Positions 1-8,414 of a stretch of DNA of 64,000 bases are shown piece after piece (the first letter of the stretch is position 1; every line of letters starts with the position of its first letter). The DNA is from Streptomyces lichenis. GTDB taxonomy: Bacteria; Actinomycetota; Actinomycetes; Streptomycetales; Streptomycetaceae. A program made the position numbers and the translations under genes. The stretch covers positions 1-64,000 of the forward strand of contig NZ_JALPTH010000020.1 of the NCBI RefSeq assembly GCF_023218175.1. The letters run 5' to 3'. The notes under the pieces were generated by a model. That model made no database searches, was not told the origin of the DNA, and saw nothing but the letters and a program-made list of their open reading frames with translations.

Positions 1-308
1 GTCCCGCGTCTCCCCCGTTCCCCCGTCGCGGGTGGGAGAGCCCGGCCCCCGTGATGTCCCCCGTGGTCCATGGGCTCTCCTTTGTGCACCCCCGTACCGG
101 TGGGTGCGCGGTTCCCGTTCCGCCGCCCCGTGCCGGCGGTCCCGGAGCCGCGCCCCTTTCCGTGGGCTCCACTCTTCCCTCCAGGTGGCCACCGGCCCAT
201 CCGCCCCGCTACTCATCCCGCCTGCTGAGTACGGATACTCAGACACCGCCCCCGAGCCGCCATGGTCGGCCGGCGGGGGTGCCGACCGGAGCCGATAAGG
301 TCCCTGAC
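1..308. other. Upstream non-coding region
   Basis: I see no credible gene here. The open frame that runs through this stretch continues into the flavoenzyme at 309, but its translation is Pro/Arg-rich and resembles no enzyme start. The only clear structure is the palindrome at 226-241. Confidence 0.5.
226..241. promoter_or_regulatory. Candidate operator, TGAGTA-N4-TACTCA palindrome
   Basis: The site reads TGAGTACGGATACTCA, a perfect 6-bp inverted repeat with a 4-bp spacer, 68 bp before the start of the flavoenzyme gene. Its symmetry and position suggest a repressor or activator site. The cognate regulator is not evident in the window, so the function is inferred. Confidence 0.4.
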
Positions 309-1811
309 ATGGCACGGATTGCGGTGATCGGCGCGGGGATGGGCGCCATGGCGGCGGCCGCGCGGCTGGCGGTGGCCGGCCACACGGTGGCGGTGTACGA
401 GCGCGCGGAGACCTACGGGGGCGCGGTCGGCAGGTTCGAGCGGGACGGCTTCGCCTTCGACACCGGCCCTGGTCTGCTGCATCTGCCCGCGGTCTACCGG
501 GACCTGTTCGTCAAGACCGGCCGGGAGCCGCTGGAGCGGTGCGTGGAGCTGACCCAGGTCGACCCGGCGAGCCGCCACCTCTTCCCCGACGGCACCGCCC
601 TCGCCCTGCCCAACGCCTCCCGCGCCGGCACCGTCACCGCGCTGGACGCCGCGCTGGGCGCGGGTGCCGGGGAGCGGTGGAGCGGGTTCCTGGGCCGCGC
701 CCGGGACGCCTGGGACCGCTCGCGGCGGCCGCTGCTGGAGGAACCGCTGCCCGCCGACGTGTCGCCGTACGCCCGCGACCCGTACCCGGCGCCGCGCACC
801 GGGCTGCTGCGCCGGAGCGCGCGCACACTCGCCGAGGTGGGGCGGCGGGAGCTCGGGGACGCACGGCTGGCCGCGTTGCTGGAGTGGTACGCCCTGGCGT
901 ACGGGTTCCACCCGGGGACCGCCCCCGCGTCCGCCGCCGTGCTGCCGTACCTGGAGCAGACCTTCGGCACCTGGTACGTGGCCGGCGGGCTGCGGGCGCT
1001 GGCGGACGCGGTGTACGAGCGGTGCCGTGAGCGGCGGGTGGAGTTCTCCTTCGGGACGGCGGTGACGGAGGTCGTCGAGCGGGACGGGCGGGCCGTGGGC
1101 GTGGCGCTGGCGGACGGCCGGGTGGTGGACGCGGACCATGTGGTCGCGGGCGCCCCGCTGCCGGCGCTCTACCGGGAGCGGGTGGTCGGCCGGGGCGACC
1201 AGGACGGGTGGCCCCGGTTCCAGCAGGGTGTGCCGACGGGCCGGGTGACGGTCTGTCTGGCGCTGCGCGGGGCCCGGGAGGAGGGCGCGGCGCATCGGAC
1301 GGTGGTCCACTCCGCCGACCGGGAGGGCGAGTCGGCCGCGCTGGCCGAGGGGCGGCTGGCCGCGCGGCCGACGGTGACGGTGCTGCGCCCGGATGACGCG
1401 CGGCTGCGGCCGGACGCGGAGCATGAGGCGGTGACGGTGACGGCCACCGTCCCGGCGGCTGAAGGACTGTGGGGCGGCGGGGCGGGGGGCTCGGCTGTGG
1501 AGGGGTTCGTGGAGGCGGTGGTGGGTGCCGCGGAGGCGGCTGTGCCGGGGCTGCGGGAGCGGTTGCTGTGGCGTCGGGTGCGGACGCCGGCCGACACCTT
1601 GCGGGAAACGGGCAGTTGCCGGGTGCCGGGTCCGGCGCTGGCCGGTGCGGGCGGCTCGCTGCTGCCCGCCGCCAACCCGGCGCCGCTGCCCGGGTTGTAC
1701 TTCGCCGGAGGCTGGTCCCACCCGGGCGGCGGGCTGGCCCACGCCGGGATGTCGGGTGCCCTGGTGGCCGGGCTGATCGTGGAGGGGGCCGGGTTCCGCG
1801 GGTCGCGGTGA
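309..1811 (+). CDS. FAD-dependent oxidoreductase, phytoene desaturase/CrtI-like
   Basis: A protein of 500 residues. It opens with a Rossmann dinucleotide-binding motif (AVIGAGMGAMAAA, residues 4-16) and an acidic residue ending the second strand (VYERAE). It closes with the CrtI-type C-terminal FAD motif (LYFAGGWSHPGGG, then AGMSGALVAG). These are the hallmarks of the NAD(P)/FAD-dependent desaturase/isomerase superfamily. The length matches CrtI-type desaturases. No carotenoid genes (crtB, crtE, crtY) lie next to it, so the substrate is unknown, and a more general amine-oxidase-like role is possible. The ATG at 309 is chosen because homology-like sequence begins there; the ribosome site (AAGG at 299-302) is weak. 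Transcription converges with the membrane-protein gene that follows. Confidence 0.8.
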   Translation: MARIAVIGAGMGAMAAAARLAVAGHTVAVYERAETYGGAVGRFERDGFAFDTGPGLLHLPAVYRDLFVKTGREPLERCVELTQVDPASRHLFPDGTALALPNASRAGTVTALDAALGAGAGERWSGFLGRARDAWDRSRRPLLEEPLPADVSPYARDPYPAPRTGLLRRSARTLAEVGRRELGDARLAALLEWYALAYGFHPGTAPASAAVLPYLEQTFGTWYVAGGLRALADAVYERCRERRVEFSFGTAVTEVVERDGRAVGVALADGRVVDADHVVAGAPLPALYRERVVGRGDQDGWPRFQQGVPTGRVTVCLALRGAREEGAAHRTVVHSADREGESAALAEGRLAARPTVTVLRPDDARLRPDAEHEAVTVTATVPAAEGLWGGGAGGSAVEGFVEAVVGAAEAAVPGLRERLLWRRVRTPADTLRETGSCRVPGPALAGAGGSLLPAANPAPLPGLYFAGGWSHPGGGLAHAGMSGALVAGLIVEGAGFRGSR

Positions 1812-1887
1812 CCGGGTGCGGAAGCGGGGTGGCTTCGGCAGCCGCTCCTCAGGGGCGCCGTGAGGGTCAGGCGGTGCCCCGGGGACG

Positions 1888-2790
1888 TCAGTAGCGGTAG
1901 GGCTGCTGGTCGCCGTGGGGGTGGGGGTAGGTGGGATCGTAGCCGTGGGCGGGGGGCTGCTCGTCGCCCTCGCGCTGCTGCGGGACCCAGACACCGCCGG
2001 GCGGGGTGTCGGTGCCGTAGGGGTCGGCGGGCGGCTGGGGGGTGTGGTAGCCGCCGTAGTTGTCGTAGCCCTGGCCGCCGGGTGCGGCGGAGGTGCCGAT
2101 GTACGGGTCGGAGTAGGCGGCGTAGCCCTGGTCGCCGGAGCCGGAACCGTAGTCGTAGGAGGGGGCGGCGGCGGGCGGCGGGTAGGTGCCGTAGCCGGCG
2201 AAGGGGTCCTGGTGGGGCGGCTGCGGCTCGGCGGCGGACTGGCCGCGGTCCCCGCCGGCGGTGCCGTACACCCCGTACAGCCGGCCGGTCTCGTCCGGGA
2301 GCGGCTCGGGCTGGTAGACGGCGGTGGTCTCGGCGGCCGACGGCTGCTCGAAGGCGTAGCCGTGGGTGGGGGCGTAGGGGTCGGCGGGGGGGTGGGGGGC
2401 CTCGTCCTGGCCGTACGGGGCGGGGAAGCCGTGGGGGTCGGCGGGCGGCTGCTCGTAGGCGAGGCCCGAGACCTCCAGGGTGGGGCCGGCCTCCGGGGCG
2501 GCGGCGCCGGCCTTGCGGCGGCGGCTGGCTCCCGGGCGTCCGCCCACGGACCAGCCGGTGGAGAAGCCGCGCCGGAAGGAGAGCGTGACATAGGTCTGGC
2601 CGACCGCGAAGGCGATGGCGCCGACGGCGATCACCACGACCGACGGCAGCAGCACGCCGAGGACCACGGTGAGGAAGCCGCCGAAGGCGAGCAGCCGCCA
2701 GCGCAGCCGCGCCTTGTACTGCAGCAGCACTTCTCCGAGCAGCCACAGCGCGACCACGCCGAATGCGATGTAGAGGACCGTCCAGCCCAT
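1888..2790 (-). CDS. Membrane protein with Tyr/Gly/Pro-rich C-terminal tail
   Basis: A protein of 300 residues. Residues 1-75 hold three hydrophobic segments, followed by a basic patch (SRRRKAG). From about residue 95 the sequence becomes low-complexity, rich in Tyr, Pro, Gly and Asp, with many short YG/YD motifs (for example YGSGSGDQGYAAY), and runs to a QPYRY end. The tail is probably cytoplasmic and disordered. It looks like the conserved but uncharacterised actinomycete membrane proteins found beside metF; I do not recognise a function. It lies 54 bp downstream of metF on the same strand, so the two are probably co-transcribed. Confidence 0.7.
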   Translation of the reverse strand: MGWTVLYIAFGVVALWLLGEVLLQYKARLRWRLLAFGGFLTVVLGVLLPSVVVIAVGAIAFAVGQTYVTLSFRRGFSTGWSVGGRPGASRRRKAGAAAPEAGPTLEVSGLAYEQPPADPHGFPAPYGQDEAPHPPADPYAPTHGYAFEQPSAAETTAVYQPEPLPDETGRLYGVYGTAGGDRGQSAAEPQPPHQDPFAGYGTYPPPAAAPSYDYGSGSGDQGYAAYSDPYIGTSAAPGGQGYDNYGGYHTPQPPADPYGTDTPPGGVWVPQQREGDEQPPAHGYDPTYPHPHGDQQPYRY

Positions 2791-2844
2791 GCCCGCTCCT
2801 CCCCTGCGGTCACACCGCCCGGGATGGTGGCGGGAGGTGACCGG

Positions 2845-3762
2845 TCAGGACTGCTCGTGCAGTCCGAGATTCTCGTGGATCTCCAGTGTCGCGGTGGAGT
2901 TGTTCAGCGTGATGAAGTGCAGCCCCGGTACGCCCTCGGACAGCAGCCGCGCGCAGAACTCCGTCGCGAACTCGATTCCGATCGAGCGTACAGCGGCCGG
3001 ATCGTCCTTGACGGAGAGGATGCGCTGTTTCACATCGTCGGGGAAGCGGGCGGTGCTGAGCGAGGGCAGCCGGTCGAGCTGCCGGACGCTGGTCACCGGC
3101 ATGACCTCGGGGATGATCGGGGTCTCGCAGCCGGCCTTCTCGGCGCTGTCGCGCAGCCGGAGGTAGGTCTCCGGGTCGAAGAACATCTGGGTGATGGCGT
3201 AGTCGGCGCCGGCCTTGCACTTGGTGACGAAGTGGCGGATGTCGGTGTCCCAGTCGTCGGACCGGGGGTGCATCTCGGGGAAGGCGGCGACGCCCACGCA
3301 GAAGTCGCCGGACTCCTTGATCAGCCGGACCAGGTCGGCGGCGTAGTGCACGCCCTCGGGGTGCGGCACCCAGTCGCCGAGCGGGTCGCCGGGCGGGTCG
3401 CCGCGCAGGGCCAGCATGTTGCGGATCCCGGCGTCGGCGTACTGGCCGAGGACATGGCGGAGTTCGGCCACCGACTGGTCCACCGCGGTCAGATGGGCGA
3501 CGGGGGTGAGGATGGTGTCGGCGGCGATCTCCTGGGTGGCCTTGACCGTGCCGGAGCGGGTGGTGCCACCGGCCCCGTAGGTCACGGAGACGAAGCTCGG
3601 CGCCACCGCCTCGACCCGGCGCAGCGCGTTCCACAGTCCGCGCTCGCCCTTCTCGGTGCGTGGCGCGTAGAACTCGAAGGAGTAGGACGGCCGTCCGGTG
3701 GCGAGGATGTCGCGGACGGTGCGTGCGCGGTCCGGGCGGGTGGAAGCGGTACCGAGGGCCAT
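2845..3762 (-). CDS. metF: Methylenetetrahydrofolate reductase
   Basis: The 305-residue product is the FAD-dependent TIM-barrel enzyme that reduces 5,10-methylene-THF to 5-methyl-THF for methionine synthesis. Supporting motifs are SFEFYAPRTEKG near residue 27 (the family's usual F-E-F-x-P strand with the catalytic Glu), VSVTYGAGG, and ALRGDPPGDPLGDW around residues 117-131. FFDPETYLR follows in the C-terminal half. The length is normal for MetF. The ATG start sits just before a Thr/Ala-rich N-terminus. It is the first gene of a probable two-gene unit with the downstream membrane protein. The AT-richer stretch at 3790-3850 probably holds its promoter. Confidence 0.93.
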   Translation of the reverse strand: MALGTASTRPDRARTVRDILATGRPSYSFEFYAPRTEKGERGLWNALRRVEAVAPSFVSVTYGAGGTTRSGTVKATQEIAADTILTPVAHLTAVDQSVAELRHVLGQYADAGIRNMLALRGDPPGDPLGDWVPHPEGVHYAADLVRLIKESGDFCVGVAAFPEMHPRSDDWDTDIRHFVTKCKAGADYAITQMFFDPETYLRLRDSAEKAGCETPIIPEVMPVTSVRQLDRLPSLSTARFPDDVKQRILSVKDDPAAVRSIGIEFATEFCARLLSEGVPGLHFITLNNSTATLEIHENLGLHEQS

Positions 3763-3902
3763 ACGGGCAGGTTAGCCAGGGCCCCGGCGTCACCCAACCA
3801 GACCAGAGGGATTTGGAATGATTTGTCTGAATCTTGTCCATTGGCTGGACAGTCGTGGACACCGTCGGCGCAGTTCAGGCGGTGGGTCGGGAGCGGCCGG
3901 GG

Positions 3903-4553
3903 TCAGGCGGAGCGTTCGCGGACGCGCTGGGCGAGGTCCGCGGCGGCGGCCGCCGGGTCGTCGGCCTCGGTGAGGGCGCGGACCACCACGATCCGGCGCG
4001 CCCCCGCGTCCAGCACCTGGTCGAGGTTGCCCGCGTCGATGCCGCCGATGGCGAACCAGGGGCGGGGCTGCGCGAGCCCGGCAGCGTACCGGACCAGGTC
4101 CAGCCCCGGGGCGTGCCGGCCGGGCTTGGTGGGGGTGGGCCAGCAGGGGCCGGTGCAGAAGTAGTCCACGCCCGGCTCCGCGGCGGCCGCGTCCACCTCG
4201 GCCTCGGCATGGGTGGAGCGCCCGATCAGCACCTCGTCGCCGAGCAGGGCGCGGGCGGCGGGCACCGGCAGGTCGCCCTGGCCGAGGTGGAGTACGTCGG
4301 AGGCGGCGGCGTGGGCGATGTCGGCGCGGTCGTTCACCGCGAGCAGCCGGCCGTGCCGCCGGCAGGCCTCGGCGAAGACGGCGAGGTGCTCCAGCTCCTC
4401 GCCGGCCTCCATGCCCTTGTCACGCAGCTGCACGATGTCCACGCCGGCGGCGAGCACCGCGTCGAGGAACTCGGGCAGGTCGCCCTGGCGCTTGCGGGCG
4501 TCGGTGCAGAGGTAGAGGCGGGCGTCGGCGAGGCGGGCGCGTGCGGTGGGCAT
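3903..4553 (-). CDS. thiE: Thiamine-phosphate synthase
   Basis: The 216-residue product joins the thiazole and HMP-pyrophosphate moieties to form thiamine phosphate. Visible motifs are VQLRDKGMEA (pyrophosphate-contacting strand), AVNDRADIA, GRSTHAEAEV and the thiamine-synthase loop FCTGPCWPTPTKPGRHAPG (usually GPxxPTxTK). GGIDAGNLDQVLDAGARRIVVVRAL is split here as GGIDAGNL and ARRIVVVRAL, near the C-terminus. The open frame continues upstream to 4781 in His/Ala/Arg-rich sequence, but the ATG at 4553 gives the normal family length. No TPP riboswitch is visible upstream, unlike the thiO operon nearby. Confidence 0.93.
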   Translation of the reverse strand: MPTARARLADARLYLCTDARKRQGDLPEFLDAVLAAGVDIVQLRDKGMEAGEELEHLAVFAEACRRHGRLLAVNDRADIAHAAASDVLHLGQGDLPVPAARALLGDEVLIGRSTHAEAEVDAAAAEPGVDYFCTGPCWPTPTKPGRHAPGLDLVRYAAGLAQPRPWFAIGGIDAGNLDQVLDAGARRIVVVRALTEADDPAAAAADLAQRVRERSA

Positions 4554-4977
4554 CGGTGTTCTCCCCCGGGATGAGTGCATGGGCACGATGGGTGCACGGG
4601 CACGGTCGGTGCGCGCGTGCGGGCCCGTGCGCACCGCGGCTGCGGCTGCGGCTGCGGCTGCGTGGGCACGGTGGGCGGTGCGGCACCGGTGGTGCGGTGT
4701 GCGGTGGCATGCGGAAGCGGCCCCCGGGCGGACCGGGGGTCCTGTCGGGCCCGTGCGCCATGGTCGCACCCCGGCGGCCACCCCCGTCGGCCACCCCGGT
4801 CGACCGGACCGGCCGCCGCCCGTCGGCGCCAGGAGGGGCCGCCGCCCGGTCCCGGCCGTGCGAGACCGCCCGTCCGGGCCGTGGGGCGTCCGGGGCCCGT
4901 GGTCCGGGGCCCCCGGAGCCCTGGCCCCGGGGTGGGGTCCCGGGGTCAGGGTCGAGAGGCGGCGGGGGACGCGGGAA
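4554..4977. other. Gene-free region upstream of thiE
   Basis: 424 bp of very GC-rich DNA with no convincing gene on either strand. It presumably carries the thiE promoter and the 3' end of the Rv2175c-like transcript. It contains a simple hexanucleotide repeat and several GTGCACGG-like short repeats. I looked for the CTGAGA and GATCCGGG signatures of a TPP riboswitch and did not find them. Confidence 0.5.
4636..4662. repeat. Hexanucleotide microsatellite (GCGGCT)4
   Basis: Four perfect tandem copies of GCGGCT followed by GCG, inside the non-coding region upstream of thiE. Such a tract can change length by replication slippage. No function is implied. Confidence 0.8.
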
Positions 4978-5343
4978 TCAGACCGCGAGGGCCTGGGCTC
5001 GGCGCTTCACCTCGGTGCCGCGGTTCTCGCTGAGGGCCTGGGCGGGGGTGCCCGGGAGGGTGGGGTCGGGGGTGAAGAGCCACTCCAGCATCTCTTCGTC
5101 GGTGAAGCCGTCGTCCCGCAGCAGCGTCAGGGTGCCCGCCAGGCCCTTGACGACCTTGTCGCCGTCGATGAAGGCGGCGGGGACCTGGAGCGCGCGGTTC
5201 TCCCCGCGGCGTACGGCGATGAGCTGGCCCTCCTTGACCAGCTGCCGCACGCGCGTCACCTCCACGTCGAGCATCTCCGCGATGTCGGGGAGGTAGAGCC
5301 AGGAGGGGATGAGAGCATCGGTCTTTGCGTCAATCTCGGTCAC
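4978..5343 (-). CDS. Rv2175c-family DNA-binding protein
   Basis: A 121-residue protein with an N-terminal winged-helix/MerR-like domain (SWLYLPDIAEMLDVEVTRVR, residues 14-33, then LVKEGQLIAVRRGENR) and an alpha-helical C-terminal half (DDGFTDEEMLEWLF). It matches the actinobacterial Rv2175c family. In Mycobacterium tuberculosis Rv2175c is a DNA-binding substrate of the kinase PknL. A GTG start (5343) is used. It is followed by a 69-bp gap from the divergently unrelated flavoprotein gene. A PASTA Ser/Thr kinase lies 4.3 kb away, so a kinase-substrate link is conceivable but only inferred. Confidence 0.8.
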   Translation of the reverse strand: MTEIDAKTDALIPSWLYLPDIAEMLDVEVTRVRQLVKEGQLIAVRRGENRALQVPAAFIDGDKVVKGLAGTLTLLRDDGFTDEEMLEWLFTPDPTLPGTPAQALSENRGTEVKRRAQALAV

Positions 5344-5407
5344 GGGACAAGCCTGCCATCCGGCACTGACAGCCGGTAGCGGGGCTACGCCGGACCGGCC
5401 GCCCGGG

Positions 5408-6628
5408 TCAGCCGGCGAGCGCGGTCTTGAGGGGGCGGGAGGCGTCCGCGACCAGGGCGGCGTCCAGGGGTGCGGCGGACTCGACGAGCTTGCGGCCCTG
5501 GGCCAGGTCGCGCGGGCGGCCCACCGCCAGCAGCGCCACCAGGGCGCCGTCCCTCAGCCACGCCACCGACCAGGCGGGCTCCGCCGGGTCGCCCCGCCAC
5601 ACCATGGTGTCGGCGGCCTCGTGGTGGCCGATGTACTGGACGAACCGGCCGAACTGCTCGGACCAGAAGTACGGGACCGGGTCGTAGGGCGGGGGCTCCT
5701 CGGCGCCGGTGAGGGCGCCCGTGATGGCGGCGGCGACCGTGCGCGGCCCCTGGAGGGCGTTGTCCCAGTGGTGGACCATCAGCCGCTTGCCGTAGCGGGC
5801 GGAGGGGTACGAGGCGCAGTCGCCGACCGCGTACACATCGGGCGCGGAGGTGCGCAGCCGGTCGTCGGCGGTGACCGAGCCGTCGGGGCCGAGCGCGATC
5901 CCGGAACCGGCCAGCCAGTCGGTGGCCGGGCGGGCGCCGATGCCGACGACGACGGCGTCCGCGGGGAGCAGCCTGCCGTCGTCGAGGGCGACCTCGCCGG
6001 GCTCGACGTGCGCCACCCGGGCCCGGGTGAGCAGGGTGGTGCCGCTCTCCGCGTACCACTCGGCCATGGGGGTGCCGACCTCGGCCGGGAAGGCGCCGCC
6101 GAGCGGGCGGTCGGCGGCCTCGACCACGGTGACCACGCAGCCGGCGCCCCGGGCGGCGGTGGCGAACTCGGCGCCGATCCAGCCGGCGCCGACCACCACC
6201 ACGTCGTGCCGCTTCTCCAGGACGGGCCGCAGCCGGGCGGCGTCGTCCAGGGTGCGCAGCAGGTGGACGCCGGGGACGTCCTCGGCGCCGGGCAGGGCGA
6301 GCGGCCGGGCGCCGGTGGCGAGGACGAGGGTGTCGTAGGGCACCGGGCCCTCGGCGGTGTCGAGTTCATGCGCCTCGGGGCGTACCGCGGTGACCTCCAG
6401 GCCGAGCCGCAGTTCGATGCCGAGGGCGGCGAAGTCCACCTCGAAGGCGGAGCCCTCGGCGGTGCCGAGCAGGATCGCCTTGGACAACGGGGGCCGGTCG
6501 TACGGCTGGTGGGGTTCGGCGCCGATCATCAGCACCTCGCCGGTGAAGCCCTGGTCCCGCAGGGCCACCGCGGTCTGCACCCCCGCCATGCCGGCGCCCG
6601 CGATCACCACGCGCCGTTCCGCGTCCAT
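5408..6628 (-). CDS. NAD(P)/FAD-dependent oxidoreductase (ferredoxin/rubredoxin reductase type)
   Basis: A 406-residue two-dinucleotide-fold flavoprotein. It has an FAD-binding motif at the N-terminus (VVIAGAGMAGVQTAVAL, residues 8-24), RPPLSK at about residue 49, and an NAD(P)H-binding motif VVVVGAGWIGAEFA near residues 147-160. A second FAD motif, PDVYAVGDCA, lies near residue 273. The C-terminal reductase domain carries FWSEQFGRFVQYIG. This architecture is that of ferredoxin reductases serving P450 or dioxygenase systems. No ferredoxin or oxygenase gene is adjacent, so the electron acceptor is unknown. GGAGGGGAG lies 4-5 nt before the ATG. It is transcribed divergently from the thiO operon. 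Confidence 0.85.
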   Translation of the reverse strand: MDAERRVVIAGAGMAGVQTAVALRDQGFTGEVLMIGAEPHQPYDRPPLSKAILLGTAEGSAFEVDFAALGIELRLGLEVTAVRPEAHELDTAEGPVPYDTLVLATGARPLALPGAEDVPGVHLLRTLDDAARLRPVLEKRHDVVVVGAGWIGAEFATAARGAGCVVTVVEAADRPLGGAFPAEVGTPMAEWYAESGTTLLTRARVAHVEPGEVALDDGRLLPADAVVVGIGARPATDWLAGSGIALGPDGSVTADDRLRTSAPDVYAVGDCASYPSARYGKRLMVHHWDNALQGPRTVAAAITGALTGAEEPPPYDPVPYFWSEQFGRFVQYIGHHEAADTMVWRGDPAEPAWSVAWLRDGALVALLAVGRPRDLAQGRKLVESAAPLDAALVADASRPLKTALAG

Positions 6629-6751
6629 TCGCGCTCCCCTCCGGGCCGCCGGTGCGGCCTGTCGTCCGCCTGCTCACCGGGCAACCTTACAAACGCGTCG
6701 CCCGCCGTTACGGCGCGTCGGCCCCCGGGGTTAGGCTGGCGAACGCAGAGC

Positions 6752-6850
6752 ACACGCGGGAGCCCGGTCGCACCGGGCTGAGAGGGAGGCTGAGGCGGCC
6801 TCCGACCGTACGAACCTGATCCGGGTCATGCCGGCGAAGGGAGGGGCTGG
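6752..6850 (+). promoter_or_regulatory. TPP riboswitch (THI element)
   Basis: The leader carries the diagnostic THI-box sequences. CTGAGAGGGAG is at 6778-6788, after a GGAGCCCGGTCG/CACCGGGCTG stem region. GAACCTGATCCGGGTCATGCC follows at 6811-6831 (written here as GAACCTGATC then CGGGTCATGCC), then GGCGAAGGGAGGG just before the thiO ATG at 6857. In actinobacteria this element usually turns off translation of thi genes when thiamine pyrophosphate is abundant. Here the conserved 3' purine-rich segment GAAGGGAGGGG also provides the thiO ribosome-binding site. Confidence 0.95.
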
Positions 6851-6856
6851 GAGCCC

Positions 6857-8320
6857 ATGCACACGGAGACAGTCATGCCACCGGCCGCGCGGGTGGGGCC
6901 GGGCGCGGATGTGCTGGTGATCGGCGGCGGGATCATCGGGCTGGTGACGGCCTGGCGGGCGGCGCAGCGCGGCCTCGCGGTCGCGGTGGCCGATCCGGAG
7001 CCGGGCGGTGGGGCGGCCCGGGTGGCGGCCGGGATGCTGGCGGCGGTGACCGAGCTGCACTACGGCGAGGAGCAGCTGCTGGCGCTCAACCTGGCCTCGG
7101 CGCGCCGCTATCCGGAGTTCGTCGCCGAGCTGGAGGAGGCGTCCGGGCGGGAGGTGGGCCACCGCTCCTGCGGGACGCTGGCGGTGGCGCTGGACGCCGA
7201 CGACCGGGCGGAGCTGCGGGAGCTGCACGCCCTGCATCTGCGCACCGGGCTGGACTCGGAGTGGCTGACCGGCCGGGAGTGCCGCCGGCTGGAACCGATG
7301 CTGGCACCCGGGGTGCGGGGCGGGCTGCGGGTCGGCGACGACCACCAGGTGGATCCGCGCCGGCTGGGCGCGGCGCTGGTGGCGGCCTGCGAGCGGGCCG
7401 GGGTGGTCTTCCACCGGTCGTTCGCGGAGCGGCTGACGGTGGTACGGGACCGGGCGGCCGGGGCGGTCCTGGCGGACGGCACCCCGGTGGCGGCCGGGCA
7501 GGTGGTGCTGGCCGCGGGCAGTCTGAGCGGCCGGCTGGGCGGCGTACCGGAGGGTGTCCTTCCGCCGGTACGGCCGGTCAAGGGCCAGGTGGTGCGCCTC
7601 GCCGTACCCCCGGCGTACGCCCCCTTCCTCAGCCGCAATCTGCGGGCGGTGGTCCGGGGCTGCCATATCTATCTGGTGCCGCGCGAGAGCGGGGAGCTGG
7701 TGATCGGCGCCACCAGCGAGGAGCAGGGCTGGGACACCACGGTGACCGCCGGCGGGGTGTACGAGCTGCTGCGGGACGCCCATGAGCTGCTGCCGGGCAT
7801 CACGGAGCTGCCGCTGGTGGAGACCGGGGCGGGCTTGCGGCCGGGCTCCCCGGACAACGCGCCGCTGCTCGGCCCGACCGCGCTGCCGGGGCTGCACACC
7901 GCCACCGGGCACTACCGCAACGGGGTGCTGCTGACCCCGGTGACGGGTGAGGTGATGGCGGAGCTGCTGGTCACCGGGGAGCTACCGGAGGCGGCCCGGG
8001 CCTTTCTGCCGACCCGGTTCGTGACGCGCCCGGCTGTCGCCGGGTCGGTCTCTGGTGGGCAGGGCGCCGCCAGGCCGACTGCTACGAGGGTGGGCGCCGG
8101 TAGACCTGGTGTCCCGGGGACGGCTGCCGCCGGGCCGGGCACCGGCGGGCCGGGTGCCGGCCATCCGGCCGCCGCCGGGGCGGGTGCTGGTGGACCTGAT
8201 ATCCCGGGGTCGGCTGCCGTCGGGCGGGGTGCCGCCGGGCCGGGCGCTGGTGGGCCGGGTGCTGGTGGGCCGGGTGCCGCGGTCGGCGCCGGGGCCTCCG
8301 CCGCTCCCCTTCCCCGCTGA
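6857..8320 (+). CDS. thiO: Glycine oxidase ThiO with low-complexity C-terminal extension
   Basis: The product oxidises glycine to the imine used for thiazole formation. Residues 1-388 form a normal ThiO: FAD motif VIGGGIIGLVTAW at residues 18-30, RVAAGMLAAV, VDPRRLGAAL, and the C-terminal FAD motif GLRPGSPDNAPLLGP with HYRNGVLLTP. The protein is 487 residues against about 390 for the family. The extra ~99 residues (389-487) are a Gly/Ala/Pro tail built from GPGAGGPGAGGPG-like repeats. There is no catalytic sign in the tail, which probably arose by DNA tandem duplication. It is the first gene of the riboswitch-controlled thiO-thiS-thiG operon. Confidence 0.93.
   Translation: MHTETVMPPAARVGPGADVLVIGGGIIGLVTAWRAAQRGLAVAVADPEPGGGAARVAAGMLAAVTELHYGEEQLLALNLASARRYPEFVAELEEASGREVGHRSCGTLAVALDADDRAELRELHALHLRTGLDSEWLTGRECRRLEPMLAPGVRGGLRVGDDHQVDPRRLGAALVAACERAGVVFHRSFAERLTVVRDRAAGAVLADGTPVAAGQVVLAAGSLSGRLGGVPEGVLPPVRPVKGQVVRLAVPPAYAPFLSRNLRAVVRGCHIYLVPRESGELVIGATSEEQGWDTTVTAGGVYELLRDAHELLPGITELPLVETGAGLRPGSPDNAPLLGPTALPGLHTATGHYRNGVLLTPVTGEVMAELLVTGELPEAARAFLPTRFVTRPAVAGSVSGGQGAARPTATRVGAGRPGVPGTAAAGPGTGGPGAGHPAAAGAGAGGPDIPGSAAVGRGAAGPGAGGPGAGGPGAAVGAGASAAPLPR
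8098..8288 (+). repeat. Internal DNA repeats encoding the ThiO tail
   Basis: A block beginning GTAGACCTGGTGTCCCGGGG (8099) recurs about 94 bp later as TGGACCTGATATCCCGGGG. Around them run many copies of GGGCCGGGTGCCGG/GGGCCGGGTGCTGG. The repeats stay in frame and account for the Gly/Ala/Pro-rich C-terminal extension of ThiO. Their near-identity indicates recent slippage or duplication. Confidence 0.75.
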
Positions 8321-8414
8321 ACCGCTGAACCCACTGAGCCTGCTGGGCCACCGAGCCCGCTGAACTTCGACCGACCCGCTGGACTTCGACTCCGTCGATC
8401 ATCCGAGGAGTGCC

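Noticed and set aside
1915..4164. 749-codon plus-strand open frame
   Set aside because: It runs antisense to metF and the membrane protein gene, whose products are recognisable; the translation is Gly/Val-rich and unlike any family.
4554..4977. Possible TPP riboswitch before thiE
   Set aside because: None of the CTGAGA, GATC-CGGG or GGCGAAGGGA signatures is present on the minus strand.
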